A DNA stretch of 64,000 nt from assembly GCA_013398295.1 (NCBI GenBank), contig VZSF01009037.1:218862-282861 (forward strand), read 5' to 3'. The position numbers and the translations under genes were made by a program. Of the stretch, positions 1 to 52,464 are shown one piece after another. Below the pieces are notes generated by a model that was not told the DNA's origin, did no database searches, and saw only the letters and a list, made by a program, of their open reading frames with translations. Source of the stretch: Chionis minor (Eukaryota > Chordata > Aves > Charadriiformes > Chionididae). Every line of letters begins with the position of its first letter. The first letter of the stretch is position 1.

Positions 1-438
1 TTTGCTTTTTAAATCTGATATCATTTTAGCTACAGACTGAAAATACAAAAGGGAGGTTCATAAGAACAAAGGGATAACAGACAAATTGCTTATTGTCCCG
101 GTTTGAGGTAAAACAGGACCAATTTTGTTCACTAAGTCTACTTTCTAAATAGGCCTCTTCTAACTGCTGAAATTAACAGCATATTGTGCAGAAAAACTGC
201 TCGCTCTCAGAGTGATAAGACCTATGTTTATAGTCAATGCCAAGGCACGGTGTGCAGAGAGGCTCTTGCTCATACTTATTGCTGTAACGACCAAGGGCAG
301 CCAACTTTGGTATTTGCCCCGTTGGAGGGTGGGAAGCAGAAAATTGCAGAGGGGTCCCACCTGGGGGGAGGAGCAGCCAGGACAGGTGACCCAAAACTGA
401 CCAAACAGGGTGTTCCATCCCGTCTGCCTCGTGCTCAG

Positions 439-446
439 TATAAAAG
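439..446 (+). promoter_or_regulatory. TATA box of the solo LTR
   Basis: TATAAAAG lies about two thirds of the way from the LTR's 3' end, in the position of a U3 promoter. Transcription from it would run into the GRIA4 intron in the gene's own direction. Activity is unknown. Confidence 0.5.
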
Positions 447-691
447 CTGAGGGATCAAAGGCCTCTTCCTTCAGTGGCCGGCGTCCGGGGCGGACTCTGT
501 CTGTTCATCTGCCTTTGATCCCAATCTATGTGTTCCTGAGCCCAGATCTGGAATCCAGTTCCCATCCATCACTGAGTCCAGTCTGGGACTTCCCCAGTGC
601 CTGCTGGTGATGTGATTGTCATCCTGGGAGCTTGATATGGTTTTGTATATATGTCATTGTTTTCTTTTTATTATTTTATTCTTTATATTTC

Positions 692-697
692 ATTAAA
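692..697 (+). terminator. LTR polyadenylation signal (ATTAAA)
   Basis: ATTAAA sits about 100 bases before the LTR 3' end, downstream of the TATA box, where the R-region poly(A) signal belongs. It lies in the sense orientation within a GRIA4 intron. It could in principle cause premature polyadenylation of the host transcript, but nothing in the sequence shows that it does. Confidence 0.4.
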
Positions 698-2209
698 GTA
701 GCGTAGTTCCTTCTAAACTAGTCTCTTTCTCTCTCTCCTGGAGAGAGGGAACATCTGTTGCTCTGCCTGTCTGGGCCATTCTGGACCAAACCACGACATT
801 TGTTCACTTTATTACTTTAAAATAATGAAATTAAAACCATTCTGATGAGGTGCTTATGCCACATCTGATTTTCCCTTCCACTCTTCTGTAGAAGCAAATT
901 GACTTACTGGAACAGAGCTGGGAATTAAACATTTCCAAATCTTAATCCAGGTTTAGAACTTGGATCCTTGGGTGCCTTTGGCCAAATTATTTAGTCTTTC
1001 AGCAACTTGTCTCTCATGTCCAAAATATGTGGGTGTTTTTTTCTTTTTTTGCACTGAGAAGGGGCTGAGAGCCTTAGTGAATGTTTGTTCTGTCTTTTGA
1101 ACATGAGGTGTGATCCATGAAGGCAAGAATTTCAGGACAGCACCTGGAGCTAAGATTTCAAAGCCAGAAAGGACATAGATCTATAAGTTTCCCATTACTT
1201 ATTGAGTAACCTGCACTACATGGAAAAGTTTTGCTTGGGTCTTATTTATTCATTTGGAAGGAAGCTAAAATGCTTTGTGAATATGAGCAAATGAGGACAA
1301 AAACCCCACACATACTTGGGCTGCAAGCAGACTTTTTCTAAATGAGTGGTAAGCTATCAACAATGAGTTAAAAGGACTTTGTATTAGTAATAAATGCAAG
1401 CTGCATGATACAGGTATTACTGTTAGTTTCTTTAGTAAAAACAGCTTTAATCTGTAATTAAACTATTAATGCTGTTTTCTACTGACAAAATATTCTCTCC
1501 TCATTGATTTTCAGCATATTAGATAAGAGGCATTCCATAATAGAAATGGCAATAATATTGATACAAAGCACAGGCTGACATAGTTTTTGTCTAAACTGTG
1601 TTGTTGATCTTGCCATATCAGGACTTTAGCGACCGCACATCGTGGCTGTTCCCTTTCTGCATCACATGTTATATTTTGGTTAAACACTCAAGGGCAGCCT
1701 CACTGTCCGTTCTTGCTCTGACCTCACCCATGCCCGTTCCCAAAGTCTTTAGCGTATTACCAAGACCTAAATAACATCCGTAGTACTTGTCCACCTCAAA
1801 GGCAAACAGCTTTGGTCCCAAGAGATTAAAACCCAGTTTGATTCATAAATTCTGCACTTATTTAAAATGATAAAGGTACATCAGCGGTAGGCTTTCTAGC
1901 TAATGTGTGAACTGCTCCTTCTGAATTTGTATCCCATAGATAATTGCTCTATTTTATAAAATCGTATATACTACAGTAACGTGCAGAAGGCACTTAGATT
2001 ACCATTTCATTACTTCATTCACTTTCATATTAACTTTTTCCCATGATTAAGCACCTGGAAAGTTATAGCTATCTTATTGGAGAAAGACTCTCAATATTAT
2101 ATTACTGATGCTTTATATTTCAGTATTTATATCTCTCTGGCTATGAAAACACCTTTCTAGAGAAAACAATGTGACATTGTTTTTTTTCTTTTTTATTTCT
2201 CTCCCACAG

Positions 2210-40802
<38,593 letters not shown>

Positions 40803-43800
40803 TCCCTGATATAGCTCTTTTTGTTTTGTGTGTGAACATGGTATGTTATTTTTCTTTTCTTCCATTTCATTTTTTTTTTTGATCAACAAAGGTAAACATT
40901 TCTAATTGCAATATGGATTTAGCAGCTATAGTTGGCATATCTTTCAAGGCCATATAAAAACCAAACTGGTTGAACACTAGCTCCTTGAAGTCAGCCTCAA
41001 TAGAATTAACATCAGCTATTCTATTTCATCAGCTTTTTTCACCAAACAACCCTTTATAGCAGTATTATGCCTACATTACCTGCATCAGTATCTGCGTCAA
41101 TAATATGCCTACATTTTCTGTTTTGTTTATTGATCTTGGCTGCTAATTTCTGAATAAGAAGCTGCTTGTAACACCTTTTTTCAAATGTCATCACTTGAAG
41201 GCAATTAGTCCTTCATTAAAGCAGCTTCATTAAAGTACTTTTTACTAAAGCAATTTCTTATTCAGAAAAAAAAATAAATTTGTGTTTCTAGCATTATGCA
41301 TTTCAGTACTGCCTTCAAACTCACCAGTATTTCCTTTATCATGGTATCAGATGCATTCAGTCAAGTGTTTGATTCACAGGCAGAACATTATTTGCTTTTC
41401 ATTCAAATTGTCAGGGAAACAGAAGTGAAGGTACTAGTTCTGTGTTAAAATTGGCAGTATTTACCATTATGTCGTCTTTAATGTTTAAGGCAAACAAAAC
41501 TTGCCTTTTTTCCTATGGTAGACTTGCCAATTTTCTTCAAAGCATTAGAGCAACAATCAGATTGAGGGAGTGTGGCCTGGGGAGTCTTACAGCAACAGGG
41601 CACATGCGAGTCGGGGAGAGGGAATGGCCCACAGAGCAACCAGCAACCCACTTCTCATGTTAAGGGATTACAGTAGGCTCTGATGAAATAGATTCACCAA
41701 GGAGAGAAAAGGAGTTGAAGGGAGGAGTTGCAAGAACAGATGGATCTGTAGTTCCATGAGGGAAATAGCTAAGGAGGTACCTGTCTACATCCATGACCAC
41801 AGAGGAGACGTCCTTACCACTATGCAGATAACTAGACTCACTCTTAACTCACCAGTTTAACCTGCACATAATACCACAAACCTCGATAGACTTAACTGTA
41901 TTACACAGTTGGGAACAGGAGTGTCATCAGAATCATTTCTTATCTGCAACAAAAGGAGATTTGTATGTGCAGAGGAAAATCAGGCCAGTTATTTCAGTGA
42001 CTGAATATGAATTTTTGGTCCTTAACATTCAGTACCTCACAGATCTGAAAACTGCCACCCTCACTGCTGAATAAAGTAGTAAGAGAACATAAGGAGGTGA
42101 GAGAGGGAAAATGGCAACAATAAAAATATTAATTATAAAGAAAAACATCCAGAACTCATGGGATTGTTAAAGATAGAAGGCAGCAGATAATAGGAGAGGC
42201 TGATCTATTACCTGGGTATATTTTCAAAGCACTTATTTTTTATTTTATATATCTAATATATTGCTATCTCCTTTTCAGTGTTTCAGACAACCTAGAAGTG
42301 TTAGTCAGCACTGCAGTTTAGTGGAGATGCTTTCCTGTAGTAAGGAAATGCCCGTTGCTGACACAGTCATGCTTTACTGTGCCAAAGCTAGGGCAAACTT
42401 TCCAGGAATCCCTTTAGCTGCTGTGATATATATCCTAATGTTGGGCTGTTTGCTCTAAGCACGCATTATGGTGCTCTTTAGTCCCTCTCATGTTTTTCTG
42501 CAAAGTATCCAACAGCAAGAGACAGCCTGTTATAATGAGCACTAGTAGCCAGTGCAAGTTGGTCTCTATCAAATTTGGGTTTATTTCAGGTTTGTTCAGT
42601 TGGCTAGGTAAAAATATCTAGGAGTAATGGGGACGAGACATAAAGCAGTTAGAAGGAAGAGGGCCAAGTAAGACAGTTTAGTAAGAGAGGAAGGGCACAA
42701 CCATGATTGTAAGGATCAAGTGTGAAATCCTGGTTCCATCCCAGCCTCAGACGAAGATCCAATATGTTTCAGTGAGACCACAGTTTGGTCTAACTGGGGG
42801 TCTGAAACTGTCATTAGGGCAATGTGATCAAAAGCTTTTATTTTTTCACATCCTACCTTCAAACATGTTTCAAAAAGGGGAAGTGGGGAAATCCTACCCA
42901 ATGTGAAAATTGGACCAAATCTTCTTTCAAGCTGTCTCGACTGGCGGTCCATGTCCATGCCTTTCCCAAGCCTTTCTTTCACATGTGCTAAGCTGCTTGT
43001 TCTCCTGCTGCACCCCATTCCCCCTCCAGCCCCAGTGACAAACCTCAGGCAACACATCAGGGCTGCTTACCTCTTAAAAACATTAAGCAACACACTTAAT
43101 GTTCTGGACAAAAATAAAGAACAAGCGATACCTCGTATATTCCTACCACCTCTTCCATGTATGTCTATAGACAGTAGTGCTTCCTGAAGAGGGGAAAAGC
43201 TTCCTACCTCTGTGCTTTTGAACAGAAAAGACTCAGCTGTAAATTTTAACTGCATGCTTCAGTATTTTCTGAATTGTCTGAAATTGTAGAATGTGCTGGG
43301 TTTGCTATTTTGACTGCATCCCACATGGTAGTGTTTCTGTTACTGATCAGATGACTTATGTAACCACTGCCTGCACAGATAATTGCAAATATTGAACATG
43401 CAGTTTGAAATCCATGAAGGGCAGACTAGCTAAGTTCATTACATAAATTAGTCAAAAGACATAATTTGCTATGGGAGTTGTAAATTCTATATTTTATTTA
43501 ATAATCATAATTTGCTATTTGAATTATGTGTAGACCACAAATTACTTGATGTAGTTCACAAATAATTGCAAGTAGCTTATAAATGTTAAACATTCCCACT
43601 CTGTTCTTGGGCTGTTCAGGACTAGGGAAAAATACCATTTTTTTCACATGAATTATTCATATCATATTATTCACTAAATTCTTTGAACAACTATTTCACT
43701 AGAGATATTTTAGTCTTAATCCTCCTACTAGGTACAATGATTATAAACCAGGAGGTTTTTCACTGAAAATATAGTAACAGCTGCATAGAATTGATGTGAG

Positions 43801-44256
43801 TGTGTGGAGAACCAGACCATATATTTTTACACATCTAACACTGGCAGAAAGTTGGGTAATCTAAATCAGACTTCTTCCTGCAGCATAGGACTAGCAGTGG
43901 TTCCCTGCCATCACATCACCGGGCTCATGTTCATTATGGAGCACATACCCACCACTTCGCTCATGCAGATGAAATCCACCTGTCAGAGCGATCCAGGGAC
44001 TGGTCTCTCTGTTGCTCATGACCCTACACATGAGCAGGGTAGTGGATTTTATTTTGAAACTCTTCGTTATTGGGTTCCATACTACACTCCTGCAGTGTTC
44101 AACCAGTACCTATTGGCTAATTGGAATGATTTATTCTCAGTGCTGGTGCAGTATTAGGATTCATGCATATCACTGGATGGGAGGAGAATGGGAAATGCCT
44201 GATGTGTGTTTCTTTTATGCCCACTGGGCAGTACCACTTTACACATCATGTGTGTC

Positions 44257-44275
44257 TCCTTCCTTCCTTCCTTTT
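44257..44275. repeat. CCTT microsatellite
   Basis: TCCTTCCTTCCTTCCTTTTC, a pyrimidine tetranucleotide repeat of about four units. Confidence 0.8.
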
Positions 44276-47200
44276 CAGTGATATTCATTTCTATATAATG
44301 TTGTAAAGACTGACATATTTTGAGAAGGAACATGGCACTGAGGGCAAAGGCTCTCATCACAGCAAAGGTTGAGTTTCTCTCATTGCACTACCCAGCTGTA
44401 TTTACTGTTTCCTCCTCCTACCACGGTAGGTATCCTTCCAAAACTACTGTGTAGTAATCAGTGTGAATTAATGAGTTTTTTTCTTCAAAGGTGGTGTTTT
44501 CAAAGATGGTTAAGAGAGCGCTGCTTGTCTGCTTAGCAGGACCTGCCTTTGTAAATGTGTTGTCATTAGAAGACGTTCTAATGGCCAGATTTCTGGCCAT
44601 TGTGGATCACCCCTGGCTCGTCTGCCTTGCCACTTGCAGTAATCTGTGTTTCTAGAGGGCAACACCTGGAGATCTTGTACTATGCACATCCTGTGCCTTG
44701 CATGCCTCCGCTTTTCTGTTTTAGATATGTAGGCATCATAAACAGGTTTAAATAGTGATGAACTTGAAAGAGTTCTCCACTCTTACAGGTAATGAAAAAG
44801 GAAGTAGGGGCAATATTGTCTTAAAGGTACGCCAAAAGCTTTTTCTACTTTTTGTACCTTGAAGTTGCTTGATGAAAAACTGAATGATAGGTGGAGCTAA
44901 AAAATGAGGAGTTGTCGTCATTGTTTCTGTGACTGTTTTAACTAAGGATGTTTGTCTGTCCTGTCCTGCAGCTGGCAGTATGCAGCGTGGATGGGTGAAA
45001 CCTGCTCAGATCATGAGTGTCTGGTGAGACACTTTGAGTCCAGCCAGATGAGACTGGCAGGATTAGATCTAGCCAAATAATAAAAAACAGTTGTGAACAG
45101 ATGTGTTGATGCATTTTAGAGACTGAGGATGGCTGTTCAGCAACCAGATGAAATCCAGAGCTATATTAAGGTCCCACTATTGCAATTACTGCTGATATCT
45201 ATAGATAAGAATCTGGGACTCGATATTTCATTATTCACGTCTCTATTCTTTTAATGTAGTAAAGAAGTAAATCCAGTTTGACTTTAGGAGGAACTGGTTA
45301 TGGTCTGAGGAGGAAGGAGGAAAGGTCCAAATGGTGATATCTGCTGGTTCTTTGCAGTGTGACAGCTGGTGATACGAACTGACTCTTTACACCAGCTAAG
45401 GGCCAGTTCTTTATCCGTTCTTTACTATAATTGTATTAATATGAGGTGGGAAATGTGGGAAGTGTATCAGTGAAGCAGGTGATGTGGATATAATTGTCTG
45501 ATCATTCTGGCAACTGGTGTGAAGTACAAAGTACAACATGAGTGAAGCTATGGATTTTAGTTTCCATTCCTTGCAAGGGAGGGGTGCCCTGGAGAGTGCT
45601 TTAAGTGCAAGAGTCATCCAATAGTACCCTATCAACATCTTACAGATTGTCCTGTTTTATGTAATTGTGCAATACCTGAAAGAGGTCTGCCCTAGAAGTG
45701 AGGGATCTGTGGTGGAGGGAACTTTTTTCTTGACAAAACCTGTGAGTTTATGGCTCAAACCACAACAATAAGGTAAAGATCTGTTATGAAGGAATTCTTT
45801 CTGTGCATGGACTTTATAAACTACCATCTTGATCTCAGTGACTTCAGGTAGTCCTTGTTTTCCCAAGGTGAATCTCTAAAATTTCCATTCTTTTGTTGCT
45901 TCATTTCAATGTGGTACTACTGCTGACAACATTACCTTTGCTTTTCAAAGATACATCCAATATGGTCCCTTCGTTAGAAATATAGTGTTGAAGGAAAACT
46001 TATTTTGGTAATGCCTGTACATTAATACAAAATACTGGCACACCTTACATAGGCTGGAATATTTCCTATTCGTTTTATCTTTTTTTTTTTGGATGTGTTT
46101 TTCATTGACCTGAACCAAGCTTGGAGAAATGAGGGTAAACCTTACAGTATAATTTCTTCCCATGGGACCATTGAACTTTTTATCAAGTTCTGTCCTTGAT
46201 GTTTTTGGAGACCAGAATATAAGGAGCTTATTGTGGAAGGAATTTCCAGATCATCATTCACTGTCAAAGCTGTTTATTGTGAACTTAATACATTTTGCTG
46301 AGATATACACCAGTTCTCTTTTTACCCTGGTTTTGTAGATCAGGGAATTGACAGTTAACACCAAGCTCTGTGGGGAAAAAATCGTATTCATTACACAGCA
46401 GTCACCTATAAGGATAGATGACATTTTTTGCACCCAAACTTCTTGCATTCTCTGGTTTCTTATGATTTCTATAAAATTGGACTTGTGTGTACAAAAAAGG
46501 GCTGTGATATTCACAGATTCCCTTAGAGTAAGAGAAAAACTAGGAAAGAATGTTTGAGCTGACCACCCAAATTACTTACAGAGTCAAAATTTATTTACTG
46601 TAGAGGAGTTCTTTCACTAGTGTTTTTCAAAGGTTTTGTACTGTAGAAATCCATCAATCTTCACAAAAATAGAATTTTCCCATCAGTGAAGCTTCCTTGT
46701 GCAAGTTGTGTTGTATCATAAAGTAAGCATTTCCCTGGACCACACTTCAGTGTCCTCTATATCGTTGAGTTTTCAAAGGACTTAATAGACTGTTTTTTTA
46801 AACTGATATTGATGTCACTATTCTAACATGTGGTCTTTCTATGCATCTGGGCTGCATTGTTTACTCAATGGTGCATTCTTGTCCCTAGAAAGGTACAGAA
46901 GTAGGCAAAGGTAATATACACTTGGGTTACCATGGCGAGGTCTGTGCCTTAGGTGATTTTAACCATTGTTCTGGCAATTCGGAGACAAGAATGGGTATTT
47001 CCTCTGCTGGCTAGCTGTCCTCCAGCTGGCAACACTGGCATCCAAAGACCGCCCCAGATTATTCCGAAGATAAGTGACCTTCACAGTGAGGAGAGATGCA
47101 GAGGAAGCAGGTTTGATTTTTTTTTGCGTTTCTCTTCTACTGCCAGAATGCCTGGTCTTGCCCATCATCAGTGTGTTATCCGTAGAGGCAATCATTTCAG

Positions 47201-48299
47201 CAAAGCACTGAAGGAGCTAGAAACTGGTGTTATTTATGTTTGATGTAGAGAAGATACAGAGACAACTGGTGAATAATGGAGGTTTGAGGATAAAAAATGA
47301 GTGATGCGAAATTACTGAGTTTGACCTCTATACTTTTAAAGCAAGGGGCAGTGGAAGAAACAAAATCCCTCCGTAGTTATGGGATGGTCTGTTGATATTT
47401 ACAATAACAGGGTTTTAGTCAGGAGTTTCCCTTACCAAAATTTTACAAGGTCGTTTCTTTCTGTGATACAAAATGATTTGAAAACTAGAATGTGATCTAT
47501 AACATTTTATGCATATTGTAAACATTATCCTGTTTGACTGATGATGTAGATCCTACTGTATGACTTTGCATAATATTCTTCACTTCAGGCATAACAAGGC
47601 TTGAATTACCAACCCAATACCCATTCAGTGTCAGAGCTTATAGCCTGGATATTTCTCAAGCAGGTCAGATCTTTCAGAGATCTTTGGGTTTTCTGTCAAC
47701 TAAAAATAACATTTACTAGGTAAAAAGGCAGAGAGTGGGCCATTGCTTAGCAAGGAATGTAAAAGTCAGGGTTCAAAAGAAGATCAGTGAAAAGAGAGCC
47801 TGGCAATGAATGTTAGCAAGTTGTTCTTTCAGCTGAGCCTGGGAGACATCTTAGTTTCGGTTATCTGGATTATTTCTGTCTAAAAGCAGAACATCTGTTT
47901 CAAAAGTAAAAATAAAGCCCTGAGAACAGAGATCAGAATCCCAGCTTACTCTGTTCCCCAGTGATGCCTATTGGATTAACCTTCTCATTTTTAATCAAGA
48001 TAAGAATCTTCCCCATACAAGAAGAATGGTATAGAAAAGAGGAATATTTGATGATGGCTAATGAGGTCCATTGCAAGATGTACAAGCAAATGTATTTAAG
48101 CAACATCTTCTACTTGTAGGAGTTTTGCCTTTTCTTGCAATTTTTACCTATAGAGGCAGGAAAATGTAATAATCTTGACTTAAGTCACCAAATTGCAGCG
48201 AAGAACATTGCTGTTGAAAAAGTTTCTGATACTTGTATCTTTAGAAGAAACAACTCATTAGTGTCCATGATGCTGCACTCACTGAATTCTCTCTGTCTT

Positions 48300-48316
48300 G
48301 GGGGGGGGGGGGGGGG
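48300..48316 (+). repeat. Poly(G) run (17 G)
   Basis: An uninterrupted G17 followed by CGCGG. It is exceptional in an AT-rich intron. Confidence 0.9.
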
Positions 48317-51300
48317 CGCGGAAACAAAACATCATTATATTTTTAAAGTACTTCAAAGAGCCATCTCTGATTTATCTTGCCCCACAGAGCCTATTTCTTC
48401 ATTGCCATTTGCAGGAAGTTTTTACCCTCAGACTTTGGAGAGGATTCATAATTGAACAAAGCTCTACGAGGTCTGAAGGAGAGAGAGCAAAAGTCACAGG
48501 AATTTGTTCTGTTGCCATTTCTGCTTTTCTGCACTGCCAGTGACCTTAGACACCACTGATGGAAGACAAAGCTCTTCCAAGAAGCCCAGCTCCCATTTTG
48601 GTCACACAATCACATTCTGGTACCTCTCTGCTAATGTCATCCTGCTCCTTACTCCATGGAAGATCCCAGGATTTTAGTGAGAGCAGTTGTGACACAAGGT
48701 GCTTCTGAGCAAGAGTGAAAGGACAGAGCATGGAAACAGCAATAAAACTACTGCCTAGAAAGATAATTTTTTATCTAAACATTGCAATGGCAATAGGTAT
48801 TTTAAAATTAACAGTATAATCAGTATAAAAGGTGAAACTACCATTCTGTCTCTTCAGCTTTAGCATTGGCTTAACAGCACAATGAGGCCTTTTTTTCTCT
48901 GTTTTCTTTTTAAAAAGTTATTTATACAAGATCTTTGTCCTTCTGATATTTAGTGATTACTAAAGGTGAAATTTCTGTGCTGTCATATAGAGGCATTGTT
49001 CGAGCCACTCCATGATAGTCAGCACCAGTGTAAGTTTTATAACAGGCTCATTTTCTACAATCAGAAAGAAATCAAAACCAATCACAGTTCTCTTTTTGTT
49101 TTTCTGCTGCAGAAATATTTGACTGCAAACAGAGTAGGAGCTTCACAATATCAATTCTGTCCAAATTAAATTTGTAAGGCTGTTCACTTTTCTGTCAGGT
49201 AAAAGAAGGCGTATTTTTAAGTATAAACAATGAACTTCCCTAAAACTATCAGTGAAGACCAGACTCCCTCAAAAATACTGATACCATTGCTGTGCAAACA
49301 TCTTGCTGACTTTCTTGAGTTTGCCAAGGTTTGATAAGGATTAATCCTCAGAGTATGCCGGTAGGATACAAAAGGGTTATCATTGTTTCCAATCTGTAGG
49401 TCCTCTGAAGAACAAATTCTGCTTCTTGGCACTTCAGAAATAAATTTATCCTGCCCTTTTCCCTGCCATTTCCCCAATCCCTCGTAAAGCAGCTCAGCAG
49501 AGGGCAAGATGCAGCCCATTATATTTTAACAATGCAGCTCGTTATTATTTCTCTCTTTTCTTTTCATTACAACTCTCTGGCTGTTTAGGTGTCAATTCCC
49601 AGGAAGCTGCCAGGCTTCAGAATATGTATTTATTAAGGGCACAAGCCAGCTACCCTTTGAAGTTGATGGTACAGTTCCCGCCAAGTAAAAGGGCTATCCC
49701 ACTAAGATAATAATTATCCAGGTAAATTATAGGTAGACTAAAGCAAGGGAACAGGCCACTGAAAGGCATCTCAGCAGCTCGTAACAATAACTCTCTGTGG
49801 AACTGACATTTGGGGAACAAATAGCACCTGAAAAACAGATTGCGATTAATCTGTGGATAGTTGCAAAACTGCGCACTTCCAATTGACAGTGTATACTAGA
49901 TGAACTCCTGAGAGACACAAAATGTCCATTTAGTCGTTATGCAGCCTTGGCTCTTGTGAGAAATCACAAACCAGAAGTAGGAAAAAAAAGTTTATTTTCT
50001 TTCTTGTGGAGTTTCTTTGAGGTGAGAACACTATCTTAGACCAGCACACTGTGCGATGGACTAGGCATTATGGAGGAAGTGGACATCCTAGAACAAAAGG
50101 TAAAAATGTTACCGATGAAAAAAGGCACAAAACAAGATTTGGGGAACCTGGAACTGATGCCCAGCTCCAGCTCCTTGGGCATTTTTAATATATCTTTTGA
50201 GCTACCATGTACCTTGGTATGACATCTCTAAAATGCAGGTATTACCCCACATCAGCAAGATGTTCCCAAGGTGCTCAGGTTCCAAATAAAAATCACCATA
50301 TGTGCATCTTGCGGAACAACACAAGTTTAAAAGATTGTGTGATAAAACAGTGACTTGTGGTTGATCGGTATTTATTTCTCTGAACTGATCTACCCTGTGT
50401 GTGGTAGAAAGTAGGGTCAAAAGTACTGCTCTTTTTCTTACCTACCTCAGACTTTGCTGGAGTCTTTCTGTATTTTTATAGCTAGAAGCCTTACTCCTAT
50501 TTTCTGTCTTCCTCCCTCTGCTTCCTATTCTAATTAAGTTACTGAGTAAGAGCTTAAATCAAAGCTGAAGAAGGATTTAGCTCATATTTAACTGTATCTC
50601 TTAGCAAATCACATGATGCTGAACAAAGCTATGTGCTCTTTTGTTGAGTGAAACTCTCTTTTAACAGGTTTTGGCAGGATTGGCAGTTTTCCATAGTCAA
50701 AGTTTAACTGCAGTTTTCCCTGCACCTTTTTAAAGCCAAAAGCGAACTGGATGAACGTAGTCCGACCCTGACCTGATACAGAGACCTATTTTATTGTTAC
50801 ACTACAGTTATTTCTTTCTACTCTAAAAGAACACATGAAAAGAATAATCTACTTCCAGGACCCAGAGAAGACAGCTTTTTGGGGGTTTTTTCCCTCCTCT
50901 CCCCCTGCTGCACGTGGGCAGGAATAGCATCTGTGCTCAGGAAGATCCAGATCCCTTGCATCTTCAGTTAAGAGCAGCAGGGATGACCACGGCCTGCAGG
51001 TGAAAGCAGCCCCAACATCTGGCAGCCCATCTGTTACCTCCAGAATAGTCTTTCTCTGTACATAATTACACATTACGGTCATTCCGATCTATTGCTTATA
51101 CAGTTCCATCTAGTGTGGCCAAAGTTTGCAACTATGTTTGTCGGAAGAGAGGCTTTTACATTTAGAACAAGAGCGTTGGCTTCCTTAGTATGGATGTAGG
51201 CACCTGATTTTGCACACAGCACCACGAAAATTCTTTTTGCAGCATTTTATGCTGTGTCATCTGTGTGGTTCAGATCTATTTTGGATCTTAAACTTCTGAG

Positions 51301-51466
51301 TCTACAGAAAAATTCATCAGACCTGGTTGGAAACTTGCAAGTTATTTCCTACAGAATATCTCAACTTTTTCTAAATAAGTCAAATCACCAAAATTTCAGA
51401 TGCATAAATGCAAACATTGCAAACAGGAAATTTTTCAGATTGTTATATTTTCAATTTTTGTTCTTT

Positions 51467-51925
51467 TATAGAGTTATAGAATGGGTTAGGTCAGAAGGAA
51501 CCTTAAAGATCATCTAATTCCAACCCCCCTGACATGGACAGGGACACCTCCCACTACACCAGGTTACTCAAAGCCCCATCTAACCTGGCCTTGAACACTT
51601 CCAGGGATGGAGCATCCACAGCTTCCCTGGGCAACTTGTTCCAGTGCCTCACCACCCCCATAGTGAAAAATTTCTTCCTGAGATCTAACCTAAATCTCCC
51701 CTCTTCCAGTTTGAAGCCATGACCCTTTGTCCTATCACTACATGCCCTTGTAAAAAGTCCCTCTCCAGCTTTCTTGTAGGCCCCCTTCAGATACTGGAAA
51801 GCTGCTATAAGGTACTCCCGGGAGCCTTCTCTTCTCCAGGCTGAACAACCCCAGCTCTCTCAGCATCTCCTCATAGGAGAGGTGCTCTAACCCTCTGGTC
51901 ATCTTTGTGGCCCTTCTCTGGACCT
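51467..51925 (-). mobile_element. CR1 3'-end copy
   Basis: About 460 bp of the CR1 3' region in antisense orientation. It opens with TATAGAATGGGTTAGGTCAG and continues with AACCTTAAAGATCATCTAAT and CCAACCCCCCTGACATGGAC. It ends within the coding tail at CCCTTCTCTGGACC. By eye it is closest to the copy at 3479-3744, sharing the CAACCCCCCTG and GGGACACCTC segments, which suggests one subfamily. The frame is broken. Confidence 0.92.
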
Positions 51926-52464
51926 TAATTTGAAGATTTCCACAAAAGCTTTTTACTGGTTACAACACAAAACAGTAAGAGCCAGGATGTAGGCTGATGC
52001 TCATTTCTTTATTGCTTTTAATTAAAAAGATGATGTCTTTCTGTGCGCAGAGCTGTGGGACCAGCCTACATTTAGACACTCTGCACTTTCTAAGATCCAT
52101 CGCCTCAAGTTTTAATCAGTATATGTTACTATTTTAATTATATTCTAATTTTACCTGCTAATGATTTTATTTCATTTAAATCTACATGAACACTTGACAA
52201 TTAGTTCTGGTTGTGCAGAGTTTAAATAATGCAAACTCAGGCTATGAAAGCGTAGTTGAAAGTGAACAGAAAGTCATCACAGTTTCTTGAGGATTTAGGA
52301 ATTTTTTCTATCACAGTTAAATAATCAGGCTGCTACTTTTTGGCATCACTTTTAGATAGTGGGCAATTATCCAAGACAGCTCCAATTAGAGTGCTTTTAG
52401 TTCATCCAATTTGTAGGCCACAAGAGAAGATATTGTGGCATCAAATAAAATAATTGCAAATATT

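Larger units (their letters stand above)
94..798 (+). mobile_element. Solo LTR of an avian endogenous retrovirus
   Basis: The element begins TGTCCCGGTTTG and ends CAAACCACGACA. These ends form an imperfect terminal inverted repeat (10 of 12 positions match), bounded by TG...CA as in retroviral LTRs. Inside, in + orientation, are a TATA box (439-446) followed 246 bases later by an ATTAAA polyadenylation signal (692-697), the expected U3-R-U5 order. The length is about 705 bp. No gag, pol or env sequence adjoins it, so it is a solo LTR, presumably left by recombination between two LTRs. I see no clean target-site duplication: the flanks read CTTAT on the left and TTTGT on the right. The edges may therefore be off by a few bases, or the duplication has decayed. 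The family (ERVL- or ERVK-like) cannot be assigned by eye. Confidence 0.72.
1..2209 (+). other. GRIA4: GRIA4 intron 4 (3' part) with a solo LTR
   Basis: This is non-coding sequence upstream of the first exon seen. Positions 94-798 are a solo LTR. The rest is AT-rich unique sequence without a supportable gene. The intron ends in a strong pyrimidine tract (2180-2203) and a CCCACAG acceptor at 2203-2209. I looked for exon 4 of GRIA4, which encodes the segment just before the first exon seen, and did not find it, so the intron starts outside the window. The short open frames at 160-610 are LTR sequence and not genes. Confidence 0.8.

Noticed and set aside
184..610. Overlapping open frames near the left edge as a gene
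   Set aside because: They lie entirely inside the solo LTR and occur on both strands in conflicting frames.
1..2209. GRIA4 exon 4
   Set aside because: No sequence resembling the preceding amino-terminal-domain segment is present upstream of 2210.
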